From Heyndrickxia sporothermodurans (GTDB taxonomy: Bacteria; Bacillota; Bacilli; Bacillales; Bacillaceae_C), in NCBI RefSeq assembly GCF_016785185.1, contig NZ_JAEKDY010000010.1: DNA of 52,845 nt; one strand, 5' to 3'. Below are positions 34,534 to 43,123 of this stretch, in pieces. Position 1 is the first letter of the stretch, and each line of letters begins with the position of its first letter. The position numbers were made by a program, and so were the translations under genes. A model generated the notes under the pieces. It did no database searches and had not been told where the DNA came from. It worked only from the letters and a program-made list of their open reading frames with translations.

Positions 34534-35329
34534 GTTTATTTTCTCCTTTTAATAAGTTATAAGTGACACACATTGGTTTGTCGGTACGCGGATCTCTGCC
34601 GATTTCGGCGTCAATATTAAACACTTTTTGCAGAACATGTCGATTGATTACTTCTTCACAGTTACCTGCCTTTACGACTTCTCCATCTTTCATGGCAATA
34701 ATGTGGTGGGCAAAACGGGCGGCTTGGTTCAATTCATGGAGGACCATAATGATGGTTCGTTCTTGTTTTTTATTTAGTTTTTGTAAAAGCTCTAAAATTT
34801 CTAGCTGGTGCGCCATATCTAAATAGGTGGTTGGCTCATCTAAAAAAATAATATCTGTTTCTTGTGCGAGAGCCATGGCGATCCATACACGTTGCCGTTG
34901 TCCGCCAGACAGTGCGTCGACAGGACGAAACTTGTAATCAATTGTTCCTGTCACTTCAAGTGCCCAATCAATGACTTCAATATCTTTTTTCGTTAAGCGG
35001 CCAAAGCCTTTTTGATAGGGAAAACGACCATAGGATACAAGTTCACCAACCGTAAGTCCATTCGCACTTTCCGGTGATTGCGGAAGAATCGCCATTTTTT
35101 TAGCTAAATTTTTTGTGTTTTCTTTCAAAATATCTTTTCCATCAAGAACAACGGATCCGGATTGATGAGAAATAATCCGCGTAATTGCTTTTAATAGAGT
35201 TGATTTTCCACAGCCGTTTGAACCGATAATCGTTGTGATTTTTTTATCAGGTATTTCAACACTGAGATTCTTCACAATGACATGTTCTCCGTAACCAATG
35301 TTTATATTGCTCGTATACAGGCGTTCCAT
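34484..35329 (-). CDS. Siderophore ABC transporter ATP-binding protein (FecE/YusV-like)
   Basis: A 281-aa ATPase, first gene of the operon. Walker A GSNGCGKSTLLKAI, signature LSGGQRQRVWIAMAL, Walker B IIFLDEPTTYLDMAHQLE, and switch VLHELNQAARFAHH match the iron-siderophore FecE family. ATG 35329 is preceded by GGGAGGTTACA; the frame extends to 35374 but that part covers the Fur box. Its last 50 nt overlap the lipoprotein gene. It energises ferric-siderophore uptake. Confidence 0.93.
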   Translation of the reverse strand: MERLYTSNINIGYGEHVIVKNLSVEIPDKKITTIIGSNGCGKSTLLKAITRIISHQSGSVVLDGKDILKENTKNLAKKMAILPQSPESANGLTVGELVSYGRFPYQKGFGRLTKKDIEVIDWALEVTGTIDYKFRPVDALSGGQRQRVWIAMALAQETDIIFLDEPTTYLDMAHQLEILELLQKLNKKQERTIIMVLHELNQAARFAHHIIAMKDGEVVKAGNCEEVINRHVLQKVFNIDAEIGRDPRTDKPMCVTYNLLKGENKHEKNRISNHFALSVNC

Positions 35330-35352
35330 TGTAACCTCCCAATTGTATTTGT

Positions 35353-35367
35353 TGATAATGATTCTCA
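35353..35367 (-). promoter_or_regulatory. Fur box of the siderophore operon
   Basis: TGATAATGATTCTCA matches the 7-1-7 Fur consensus TGATAATNATTATCA with one mismatch. It lies about 25 nt upstream of the ATPase start, in position to block transcription when iron is plentiful. Confidence 0.85.
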
Positions 35368-35446
35368 TTTTCAAGAATAACTATAGGGTGAATTATTTTT
35401 ATTGTCAATCATTTTTTTAAGCGAAATATTTTAATGAAAAAAATGA

Positions 35447-35476
35447 TTGAAATTGATAATCGTTATCAGTTAAAAT
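35447..35476 (+). promoter_or_regulatory. Promoter with embedded Fur box for the ferredoxin-NADP reductase
   Basis: TTGAAA (35447-35452) and TAAAAT (35471-35476) are separated by 18 nt. TGATAATCGTTATCA (35454-35468), one mismatch from the 7-1-7 Fur consensus, fills the spacer, so Fur binding would directly exclude RNA polymerase. Confidence 0.85.
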
Positions 35477-35549
35477 GAATTTAAGAAAAAACATGGGAAG
35501 AAGTATGCATTTATTTACATAGATACATTGCTGAGGAGGGTTCGAAAAA

Positions 35550-36599
35550 ATGGAACAGCAAGAGTTATTTGATGTGACAATCATTGGTGGAGGGCCGGCA
35601 GGGTTATACTCGGCGTTTTATAGTGGATTAAGAGAAATGAAGACAAAGATTATTGAATTTCAGCCATATTTAGGCGGAAAACTCCATGTGTATCCTGAAA
35701 AAATGATTTGGGATGTGGGCGGGCAGACACCAATACCAGGAGCGAAATTAATTGAACAGCTAGTCGTTCAGGGGCTAACTTTCCAGCCAACCGTAGTATT
35801 AAATGAAAAGGTTGAATCGATTTCACGCAATGTGGATGGCCAATTTGTCCTCCATGGTTCATCCGGTCAAAAGCATTTGTCAAAAACGGTTATTGTTGCA
35901 ATCGGAAGCGGAATTTTAAACCCTCAAAAGCTGGAGATTGATGGGGCCGAGCGGTTTGAAGTGTCTAATTTACATTACACGGTAAAATCGCTAAAGCAGT
36001 TTAAAGATAAAAATGTGCTTATTTCTGGTGGTGGAAATTCTGCCATTGATTGGGCAAATGAGTTAGAATCCATTGCCAAAAATGTGTATGTAACATATCG
36101 AAAGGATACCTTGGCTGGTCATGAAGCTCAGGCTACACAATTAATGAATAGTTGTGCAGTTTGTTACTTGAATACGACGATAAAAAAACTCATTGCTAGC
36201 AGTAATCACGAGGAGATAGACGGGGTAGAACTGGAAAATCATGAAACCGGCGAGGTTCAGCAATTATCAGTGGATGAAGTTATTATTAATCATGGATTTC
36301 AACAAGATGCAACTTTATTGAAAGATAGTGACTTGGAAATTGAATTAGTCGATCACTACTATATTGCTGGAAATGCGATGAGCGAAACATCGGTGGAGGG
36401 TCTTTACGCAGCAGGTGATATTCTTATGCACGATGGAAAAGTAAACTTAATCGCCGGTGCTTTCCAAGATGCTGCGAACGCCGTCAATAAGGCAAAACAA
36501 TTTATTCAGCCTGACGCCAACAAAATTGGGATGGTTTCTTCGCATAATGAGCTTTTTAAAAAGCGAAATAAAGAGTTGGTTAAAGAGATGATGAAATAG
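35550..36599 (+). CDS. Ferredoxin-NADP reductase, thioredoxin-reductase-like (YcgT/YumC type)
   Basis: A 349-aa flavoprotein with two nucleotide-binding folds: FAD site GGGPAGLYSAFY near the start and NADPH site ISGGGNSAIDWA at about 165. It has the family segments GGKLHVYPEKMIWDVGG and AAGDILMHDGKVNLIAGAFQDA. The redox-active CxxC of thioredoxin reductases is absent, as expected. AGGAGGG precedes the ATG. A Fur-controlled promoter suggests an iron-limitation isoform like B. subtilis YcgT, perhaps supplying electrons for siderophore iron release. Confidence 0.92.
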   Translation: MEQQELFDVTIIGGGPAGLYSAFYSGLREMKTKIIEFQPYLGGKLHVYPEKMIWDVGGQTPIPGAKLIEQLVVQGLTFQPTVVLNEKVESISRNVDGQFVLHGSSGQKHLSKTVIVAIGSGILNPQKLEIDGAERFEVSNLHYTVKSLKQFKDKNVLISGGGNSAIDWANELESIAKNVYVTYRKDTLAGHEAQATQLMNSCAVCYLNTTIKKLIASSNHEEIDGVELENHETGEVQQLSVDEVIINHGFQQDATLLKDSDLEIELVDHYYIAGNAMSETSVEGLYAAGDILMHDGKVNLIAGAFQDAANAVNKAKQFIQPDANKIGMVSSHNELFKKRNKELVKEMMK

Positions 36600-36620
36600 T
36601 CTTGTATGAAAAATGCCGAA

Positions 36621-36658
36621 AAAGGGATGTAATTCTTAGGTTACATCCCTTTAGTTTT
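36621..36658 (+). terminator. Terminator after the reductase gene
   Basis: AAAGGGATGTAA pairs with TTACATCCCTTT, followed by AGTTTTC. It also faces the convergent NhaC relic. Confidence 0.85.
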
Positions 36659-36674
36659 CAATGTAGAATCATGA

Positions 36675-37148
36675 TTATGTGCAATCCCTTGTTTTTGCGA
36701 TTCCAAATCCAGTGAAAATATAGATTAATGCAAACAAGATGCCTAGGTATGTCATTAGTGCAAATAGGATATAATCTCCTGTCGGTACTTTTAATGTATC
36801 GGCGATAAAAGCACCTGTAACACTCCAAGGGATAATGGGGGCAAAGGCAGTTCCTGTGTCTTCCATCGTTCTTGACCAATTTTTCCTGTGAAGTTGGTAT
36901 TTATCATATAATGGACTGATCATTGGTCCAACAACAGCGAAAGTCACATAATAGCTTCCGGATCGACTTTCTCATTCTTTCTTTTGCCATCTAACTCCAC
37001 ATATAACAGATAAAATAATCACCGATACACCGGGAAAGATTAGAACAATCGTTGAAGGAGCTCCAAGATAAAGAATCCCAACAAACATAACTGCAAATGA
37101 AACAATCAGCGACGTCATAAATTTCCATGTAGACAAAATTAGATCCAT
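36675..37148 (-). pseudogene. NhaC-type Na+/H+ antiporter relic with a large internal deletion
   Basis: The frame opens at ATG 37148 with an NhaC-like N-terminus (VSFAVMFVGILYLGAPSTIVL, to GVRWQKKE). It hits TGA at 36972-36974 and, in the same frame, continues GSYYVTFAVVGPMISPLYDKY and the NhaC C-terminal region EDTGTAFAPIIPWSVTGAF, ending at 36675. Only about 157 codons remain of a protein that is normally ~450-480 aa, so some 300 residues of the core have been lost and the junction carries a stop. It cannot be a functional antiporter. Confidence 0.75.
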
Positions 37149-37168
37149 CTAATTTCCGCCTAAAATAA

Positions 37169-37192
37169 AAAAGAGGGATAAAGCCCCTCTTT
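37169..37192 (-). terminator. Terminator after the membrane transporter gene
   Basis: AAAGAGGG pairs with CCCTCTTT around a short loop just past the stop codon of the minus-strand gene at 37195, with a TTTTATTTTA run following on that strand. Confidence 0.7.
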
Positions 37193-37194
37193 CT

Positions 37195-38379
37195 TTATAA
37201 TGTTTTTACAAGAATGCTGGCGATAATAACTGATGCGACGGTGACAGTTGTAAAGCCTGCAATAAGCATAGGTGGTGATAGTTCATTAAGCAAGATTTGT
37301 TGTTCTTCCTCAGTTCGTCCGACACTTCTACTTACTTCCTGACAAAGAATATAGTCTGCTGGAAAGCCAAACATGGCCGTTAACGCTAGGGACATCCCTT
37401 TATACGGATGCCATTTTGTTAGTTTTGAAAATAGATATCCACCTAAGATGATGCCAATTTGTCCAATCACAATAATGGCTAGAATTTGTGGGATGAAATG
37501 TAAAAATTCTTTTAGACTAACAGTACTCATCGAAGCGATAACGATAAAGATTGTACCTAAGATGGCTATACTTGAAGCTTTTGCCTTATCCATAATATTT
37601 TCATCATAAAATTTTACTCTTGCTCCTATGATACCGATGACTAGACACCAAATAGTTGAGCTCACACCCGTTACGTTTCCAATAACTGTGGCAATAGAGG
37701 CTCCTAGAAACAGTTTAAATAGTAGAACATTGGCCGTATTAAATTCGTATTTCTTTTTTTTCTTCGTTAAAGCGGTTGAATGGTTCATCGTTGTTTCTAA
37801 CGTGGCAGCAGTTTGTTTGTGTCGCTCAAGAAGGTCCGTTTTATCGCGTAAAATTAGAGCATATTTTCGAAGGAAAATAGAAGCAACCGGCATACCAAAT
37901 AGTTTATGTATCGCTAAAACTAAGGCAGGGATTGCTACTAAACTTTCGAAACCCAGCTCTTTTAATTCCGTGGAAGTAACGAGAAAAGCAACAATTCCTC
38001 CAACAATCGGGCCCATTCCGGCGACTGCTGTTTCATAACCGAAGAGTAAAGTGATAATGGGAAGGACAAGAACTAAGGCAATTAATGCTCCCCCTAGGGA
38101 TATTATGACTGCTTTGTATTGTTTAGACATCATAGATAATGGGATGAGTGTCCCTAAATGGACTACTAATGGCCCTGTTAATAACGTACCAATACCATTG
38201 AAGGATGAGGTATCAACAATATTTTTTGGGAAAATTCCTGTCCAAACAAGTACGAGAAATCCAAGAATAGCAACGAGCAGCATAGGTACTCTTGCACGAG
38301 TTAGCACAGAAATAATTTCACCGACAGCTACTAACGCGAGAATTAACATTGCGGCAAATACTGGTTCATTAATCGTCAT
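37195..38379 (-). CDS. Unassigned multi-pass membrane transporter
   Basis: A 394-aa integral membrane protein with about ten hydrophobic segments and a cytoplasmic basic loop in the middle (LRDKTDLLERHKQT to KKKKKYEF). The two halves around this loop suggest an inverted-repeat ion-coupled carrier. Segments such as GPIVGGIVAFLVTSTELKELG and AMFGFPADYILCQEVSR recall anion or carboxylate symporters (GltS/2HCT-like), but I do not recognise the family. AGGAGAAGATTAC precedes the ATG. Its downstream neighbour on the same strand is the NhaC relic, which may once have been co-transcribed. Confidence 0.65.
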   Translation of the reverse strand: MTINEPVFAAMLILALVAVGEIISVLTRARVPMLLVAILGFLVLVWTGIFPKNIVDTSSFNGIGTLLTGPLVVHLGTLIPLSMMSKQYKAVIISLGGALIALVLVLPIITLLFGYETAVAGMGPIVGGIVAFLVTSTELKELGFESLVAIPALVLAIHKLFGMPVASIFLRKYALILRDKTDLLERHKQTAATLETTMNHSTALTKKKKKYEFNTANVLLFKLFLGASIATVIGNVTGVSSTIWCLVIGIIGARVKFYDENIMDKAKASSIAILGTIFIVIASMSTVSLKEFLHFIPQILAIIVIGQIGIILGGYLFSKLTKWHPYKGMSLALTAMFGFPADYILCQEVSRSVGRTEEEQQILLNELSPPMLIAGFTTVTVASVIIASILVKTL

Positions 38380-38932
38380 GTAATCTTCTCCTTTGATGAA
38401 TGGTTTAAAATATTCGGATAAAAACTTCTAAACAGAATTGGTGAAAAGAAAGCAATATCCAATTATTTTCATACAATATGAAATCAATAAATGGATATTA
38501 TTTTTCAAATGTTAATTTATAATTCATATTCTTCTAACATTTGATAAATAATATAAAAATGATTATAAAATATATTGGTTGAATTTTCTATGCATTTCTG
38601 AAAATTTTATTTTTTTATTTTGCAAGAAGGCTCTAAAATAACGTTTGAACAAAAAGAAGCGCCGCATTCCCCTTCAAAATCTTTGATTTAGTGGGGGTTA
38701 GGCGCTTATTCTTTCTCTTTCCTTGGTTTTCAATATCTTTTTTTATTCTTTTAATCATTGCACCTCCAGTGGTTAATACCATATAACTTCTACTACAAAA
38801 ATCTGGTTTCTAGTAATATTTAGCCTCAAGGTAAAAAGTTTTCAAAATATATTATCTAATCAAAATACATTATTGCCTTTACAACGTACTTTGCTATGAT
38901 AGATAGGAAGGAACCTTTTGGAGGGTTTGATA
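38380..38932. other. Intergenic region containing a hairpin and the TnpB promoter
   Basis: No gene seen. A stem-loop at 38657-38707 has AAGCGCC pairing with GGCGCTT and, inside, CCCC with GGGG. Its loop CAAAATCTTTGATTTAG is nearly repeated at 40333-40349 downstream of tnpB. TTGCCT (about 38875), a 16-nt spacer and TATGAT (about 38897) form a plausible promoter for tnpB. Confidence 0.6.
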
Positions 38933-40279
38933 ATGAAAATTGTAAAAACATTAAAATACAAAATTATTAATCATTCAAAGATCTTCCACTCGACACTAGA
39001 CATCTATAATCGAGCGTTAACATTCATAATGGATGTCATTGATAAAGAGTTTGATCATTTGGATTCCATCTCAACGAAGACGATTGTCCCTGCTGTCGAG
39101 AAGCTCATTCATGTTACAAAATCAAACCCTCAACCAAAGTACCCTGAGTTCAATCGTCTTTTCTATAAATTTCCTTCTTATTTTAGAAGGAGTGCCATAG
39201 CCGCCGCTTTTGGAAAAATCAAAAGCTATCGTTTCAATCTAAAAAATTGGGAAGAAGAAAAGAAAATGGCTTTTTCAGAAGGGAAGAAATTCAAGAAAAA
39301 ACCTCCTAGATTACAATTAGAACACAAAGAGTTCCCAGTATTTTATCGGGGAAACATGTTCAAAAAGACCTCTCATACTACAGCAAAAATTAAAGTCTTT
39401 CATCAAAATGATTGGATTTGGAAAGAGATTCACTTTAAACCACAGGACGAATACAAGCGTGGGGTCTGGAACTGGAAAGAAAATAATCCAAAGCTTGTCC
39501 AGGTGGGGAAAAAGTTCTTTCTACATGTTAGTTATGAATCTCAAGTAAAATTAAATCATACAAACATACAAAACCAAAGAATTTGTGCAGTAGACCTAGG
39601 AATCAACCAATCTGCCGTTTGTTCCGTGATGGATGCGAAAGGAACTGTCTTGGCTCGAACATTCATTAATCAGCCAATAGAAAAAGACCAATTGTATACC
39701 ATAACAAACAAACTTAGGAAAGCTCAATCCATTTCAGGGAGAATTACTGCGCCAAATTTTTGGAGAAGAATAAACGGTTTGCAAAAACAAATCGTGAACG
39801 ATACTTCACATGAAATTGTTACATTCGCGAAAGAGCATAGGTGTGATGTGATTGTATTCGAGTACCTTGATCAGATGAAAATGCCTAAAGGATTTTGGGG
39901 TGCGAAAAAACTGCGTTTCAAACTTCGGTACTGGCGAAAGAAAGGAATCCAAAATAAAGTCGAAGAAATGGCCCATTACCTAGGAATGAGAATTTCAAGG
40001 ATTAACGCCCGCAATACAAGTGTGTTAGCATTTGATGGCTCTGGAAAAGTGCAACGAAATGCTAAAAAGGACCTCGCTACGTTTACGACAGGAAAAGTGT
40101 ATCATGCAGATTTACAAGCTTCGTATAATATAGGGGCCCGTTATTTTATTCGTGGCATGCAAAAATCCATTTCTGAAAAGAAATGGTTGGCTCTTCAGGC
40201 AAAAGTTCCTGAGTTGTCAAAAAGAACTGAACAAACCTTGTCTTCATTCATTAGTCTGAATCAAGCGCTAGAGACATGA
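38933..40279 (+). CDS. TnpB-family RNA-guided nuclease (IS605 OrfB), lacking zinc-finger cysteines
   Basis: A 448-aa protein from ATG 38933 (TTGGAGGG 8 nt upstream). An N-terminal helical region (OrfB_IS605 type, with KFPSYFRRSAIAAAFG) and a wedge-like beta domain precede the split RuvC nuclease. Catalytic residues are the Asp in AVDLGINQSAV, the Glu in VIVFEYLDQMK and the Asp in YHADLQASYNIG. In typical TnpB two CxxC pairs sit between the last two; here that insert reads FDGSGKVQRN...LATFTTGK with no cysteines. The catalytic triad looks intact, so RNA-guided cutting is plausible. Confidence 0.85.
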   Translation: MKIVKTLKYKIINHSKIFHSTLDIYNRALTFIMDVIDKEFDHLDSISTKTIVPAVEKLIHVTKSNPQPKYPEFNRLFYKFPSYFRRSAIAAAFGKIKSYRFNLKNWEEEKKMAFSEGKKFKKKPPRLQLEHKEFPVFYRGNMFKKTSHTTAKIKVFHQNDWIWKEIHFKPQDEYKRGVWNWKENNPKLVQVGKKFFLHVSYESQVKLNHTNIQNQRICAVDLGINQSAVCSVMDAKGTVLARTFINQPIEKDQLYTITNKLRKAQSISGRITAPNFWRRINGLQKQIVNDTSHEIVTFAKEHRCDVIVFEYLDQMKMPKGFWGAKKLRFKLRYWRKKGIQNKVEEMAHYLGMRISRINARNTSVLAFDGSGKVQRNAKKDLATFTTGKVYHADLQASYNIGARYFIRGMQKSISEKKWLALQAKVPELSKRTEQTLSSFISLNQALET

Positions 40280-40358
40280 AAGGTGTCTTATCTGCTGATT
40301 TTGTACTGTATTTAAGATAAGGGATGCTCCAACAAAATCTATGATTTGGAGAGGTTCA
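40273..40358 (+). ncRNA. Candidate omega RNA/right-end hairpins of the TnpB element
   Basis: Overlapping the tnpB 3' end are three stems: GACA/TGTC (40273-40287), CTTATCT/AGATAAG (40287-40293 with 40315-40321) and CTCCA/TGGAG (40327-40331 with 40347-40351), then GAGGTTCAC. In known TnpB systems the guide RNA scaffold ends at the element's right end and sequence beyond it acts as guide. Here the guide would begin near 40359. Confidence 0.45.
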
Positions 40359-40379
40359 CTAATGTTGAGAAATAAGGTG

Positions 40380-40409
40380 AAAAAGGGATAGTGGAGTACT
40401 ATCCCTTTT
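40380..40409. terminator. Terminator hairpin beside the HesB-like gene
   Basis: AAAAGGGATAGT pairs with ACTATCCCTTTT around a 5-nt loop, directly at the 3' end of the minus-strand gene and usable from both sides. Confidence 0.85.
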
Positions 40410-40710
40410 AATGTCCATGATTTCCTTTTGTCGGATTAGTGATCACAAACTCTTCCTCGGGTACATAGAAAAATTGAATCCATACCCCATCCAAATAGTC
40501 TTCATCGCGTTTGTCTAACAGAATATCGATTCCTTTATCTGTTTTGACAATTTCATCATGCTCTGTTGGATGATCAAATTGCAGTGCGTAATGGGCATGG
40601 TCACCATGTACTTCTGTAATAATTACGCGAAGCATCTTTCCTTCGGATTCTTCGTCCTTTAACATCTTATCCATCACTTTTGCTGCATTACGATTGATTT
40701 TAACCTTCAT
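40408..40710 (-). CDS. HesB/IscA-fold protein without cysteines (YneR/YqkB-like)
   Basis: A 100-aa protein with the HesB/IscA fold order: a helix (RNAAKVMDKMLKDEE), strands (KMLRVIITEVH, HYALQFDHP), GIDILLDKRDEDYLDGVWIQFFY and a C-terminal strand. A-type Fe-S carriers have three conserved cysteines, two of them in a C-terminal CGCG; this protein has none and ends NPTKGNHGH. It is therefore unlikely to carry a cluster by the classical ligands. GAGGTCATTTTA precedes the ATG. Role unknown; a His-rich end might bind metal. Confidence 0.75.
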   Translation of the reverse strand: MKVKINRNAAKVMDKMLKDEESEGKMLRVIITEVHGDHAHYALQFDHPTEHDEIVKTDKGIDILLDKRDEDYLDGVWIQFFYVPEEEFVITNPTKGNHGH

Positions 40711-40968
40711 TAAAATGACCTCAATTCTTTTTCAAGCATGTGCTTAACTGCTATCATTTTATCACAAGAAACCGGGTTCTATACAAATGGAGACGATGGC
40801 AACCTGTATTTTTCCTATTTGATTAATTGTAGAAAAAGGGATCTAAAAACAAGAGGTTGAAACTTATGGTAGAATATTAATAAATAAATTTCTTGTAAAA
40901 TAAGCTTTTCATGCTTATGGTATATTACCAATCAACTCTCAACATGGATGTGAATTGGAGGCATTTTT

Positions 40969-41673
40969 ATGAAAACCTATCAAACTTTACTTTTTGATAT
41001 AGATGATACGTTATTGGATTTTGGAGCGGCCGAGGATTTAGCGTTACGTATGCTGTTTGCAGATCAAGAAATAGTTTTAACAGACGAAATGAAAGCGAGA
41101 TATGATTTACTCAATCAAGGTCTTTGGCGATCTTTTGAAGAGGGAACAATTACTCGTGATGAGATAGTAAATACTCGCTTTTCAATCTTCTTAAAGGAAT
41201 ATGGCAAAGAGGTTGATGGGGCTATTCTTGGAAAGAAATATAGTAGTTATTTAGCTGAAGGACATCAGCGGATTGATGGAGCACTTGAATTAATATCAAA
41301 TTTGCGGCAAAAATATGATCTCTATATCGTAACAAATGGCATCTCCGAGACTCAATATAAACGCCTACATGATTCCGGCTTATACTCACTATTCAAGGAT
41401 ATCTTTGTTTCTGAAGATACCGGATACCAGAAGCCAATGAAGGAATACTTTGATTATGTCTTTGCCCGAATTCCTCACTTCTCTCAGGAAAAAACATTAA
41501 TTATCGGGGATTCATTAAGTGCAGATATTCGGGGTGGATATACTGCAGGAATAGACACATGTTGGTTTAATCCTAGTATGAAGAGCAACAATACTGACGT
41601 TATTCCAACCTATCAAATTCAGAAACTCGAAGAGCTATATCAAATTTTACAAATAGAATTGAAAGTCGTTTGA
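40969..41673 (+). CDS. HAD pyrimidine 5'-nucleotidase, YjjG/YfnB family
   Basis: A 234-aa HAD hydrolase: motif I LLFDIDDTLLDFG (residues 7-19), a helical C1 cap, motif II IVTNGISETQ, the Lys in EDTGYQKPMKEYF, and motif IV LIIGDSLSADIRGGYTAGID with a final CWFNP. The IDDTLLDF and VTNG patterns are typical of YjjG, which removes phosphate from non-canonical pyrimidine nucleotides (house-cleaning). TTGGAGGC precedes the ATG. Monocistronic, followed by a terminator. Confidence 0.88.
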   Translation: MKTYQTLLFDIDDTLLDFGAAEDLALRMLFADQEIVLTDEMKARYDLLNQGLWRSFEEGTITRDEIVNTRFSIFLKEYGKEVDGAILGKKYSSYLAEGHQRIDGALELISNLRQKYDLYIVTNGISETQYKRLHDSGLYSLFKDIFVSEDTGYQKPMKEYFDYVFARIPHFSQEKTLIIGDSLSADIRGGYTAGIDTCWFNPSMKSNNTDVIPTYQIQKLEELYQILQIELKVV

Positions 41674-41696
41674 GGGATATGGGCCCTATCCGACAA

Positions 41697-41741
41697 TAAA
41701 AAGGGCACAACTTTTTCAAATGAAAAGCTGTGCTCTTTTAT
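41697..41741. terminator. Terminator between the nucleotidase and GMP reductase genes
   Basis: AAAGGGCACA pairs with TGTGCTCTTT, with an inner TTTTTC/GAAAA extension and T-rich flank. It lies between convergent genes. Confidence 0.8.
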
Positions 41742-41769
41742 ATAATATCGGTCCAAGCTTTAGTTAGAG

Positions 41770-42753
41770 TTAGTACACTCGGTCACCATTAAAAATTGAA
41801 TTTTTTACAACGACATAGTCTACATTACGGATAGCATCTAGTTTACTTCCGCCTGCGTATGAAATAGAGGATTGAAGATCTTGTTCCATTTCAATTAGTG
41901 TATCTTGTAATTTACCTTTATGTTCTACGTGCATTTTCTTGCCTTCTACGTTTTTCTTTTCGCCCTTTTGAAATTCAGAAGCAGAGCCAAAGTATTCTTT
42001 ATAAAGCTTTCCATCTTTCTCAAACGTTTCACCCGGAGATTCTTCGTGTCCTGCAAATAAGGATCCAATCATCACCATCGATGCACCGAAGCGAATTGAT
42101 TTCGCGATATCCCCATGTGTACGGATACCACCATCTGCAATAATTGGCTTGCTTGCTGCTTTTGCACACCAACGCAGCGCAGCTAATTGCCAACCACCTG
42201 TCCCAAAACCCGTTTTAATCTTTGTAATACAAACTTTTCCGGGCCCAATTCCGACTTTTGTAGCATCTGCACCCGCATTTTCCAGCTCTCTAACAGCCTC
42301 AGGAGTTCCAACGTTTCCGGCAATCACAAAGCTTTCTGGTAAGTACATTTTAATATGTTGAATCATATTGATGACTGCATTGGAATGTCCATGCGCTATA
42401 TCAATCGTAATATATTCAGGTACTAGGTTTTCTTCAGCAAGCTGTTGAATGAACTGATATTCTTCCTCTTTCACACCAACGCTAATCGACGCATACAACC
42501 CGCGAGATTTCATGTCCTTAATAAACGTTGATCGCTTTTCCGGTTGGAAACGATGCATAATATAAAAATAATCGTTTTCTGCTAAGAAAAGGGCTACCTT
42601 TTCATCGATGATTGTCTGCATGTTGGCTGGAACGACAGGTAATCTAAATGTACGTCCGCCTAATTTTACCGATGTATCACACTCCGAGCGACTATTTACC
42701 ACACATTTTGCAGGAATTAATTGAATATCTTCGTAATCAAATACATTTTCCAT
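41770..42753 (-). CDS. guaC: GMP reductase
   Basis: A 327-aa TIM-barrel enzyme from ATG 42753 (GGAGTG upstream; the frame extends 3 codons to a GTG). It converts GMP to IMP with NADPH and release of ammonia. Landmarks of the IMPDH/GMPR family: N-terminal FDYEDIQLIPAKC, IDIAHGHSNAVI, AGNVGTPEAVRELENAGADATKVGIGPGKVCITK with the catalytic Cys, and IADGGIRTHGDIAKSIRFGASMVMIGSLFAGHEESPGE. No CBS domains are present and the length fits GuaC rather than IMPDH (about 490 aa). Confidence 0.94.
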   Translation of the reverse strand: MENVFDYEDIQLIPAKCVVNSRSECDTSVKLGGRTFRLPVVPANMQTIIDEKVALFLAENDYFYIMHRFQPEKRSTFIKDMKSRGLYASISVGVKEEEYQFIQQLAEENLVPEYITIDIAHGHSNAVINMIQHIKMYLPESFVIAGNVGTPEAVRELENAGADATKVGIGPGKVCITKIKTGFGTGGWQLAALRWCAKAASKPIIADGGIRTHGDIAKSIRFGASMVMIGSLFAGHEESPGETFEKDGKLYKEYFGSASEFQKGEKKNVEGKKMHVEHKGKLQDTLIEMEQDLQSSISYAGGSKLDAIRNVDYVVVKNSIFNGDRVY

Positions 42754-42763
42754 AAATAACACT

Positions 42764-43123
42764 CCTAAACACGAATATTGAAATCATTTTCATTGAAAAT
42801 CATTCGTATATTTCTAATTTAAAACATTATCTTCATTATGTCAAAGTTTTTTAATTTTTATGTAAAAAGTGGCAGGTCATCTGAAATGGTCAGCTTCCTA
42901 AAAAAGTGAAAAGAAGAAGGAAAAAGCTGATATTTTGACGAATATTGTAAAAGTATAAAAAATTGTGGTACAATTACTGAAATTTAATTTAATAAAATGG
43001 CTGTCCATCATCTTTACTACACCATTCTTAATGGAATACATACAATAACTATGATTTAAACAATACGATAGACGGATAATAGTGAATTAAAATTTTTGTA
43101 AATAACTATTGGGGGACTATGTC
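42764..43123. other. Gap between guaC and a small ORF
   Basis: The guaC side holds its leader with a TGAAAATGATTTCA-like sequence. Further on, TTGTAA (42946), an 18-nt spacer and TACAAT (42970) form a possible promoter toward the small ORF at 43124. Nothing else was recognised. Confidence 0.35.

Larger units (their letters stand above)
38640..40360 (+). mobile_element. IS605/IS1341-type element carrying only tnpB
   Basis: tnpB is flanked by two related hairpins: 38657-38707 on the left and CTCCA(40327)...TGGAG(40351) followed by AGGTTCAC on the right, the latter typical of the right end of IS200/IS605 elements. No tnpA (Y1 transposase) is present, so movement would need help in trans. Exact boundaries are estimates. 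Confidence 0.6.

Noticed and set aside
42775..42812. Fur-like sequence upstream of guaC
   Set aside because: TGAAAATGATTTCA has three to four mismatches to the 7-1-7 consensus, and guaC has no known iron link; too weak to call.
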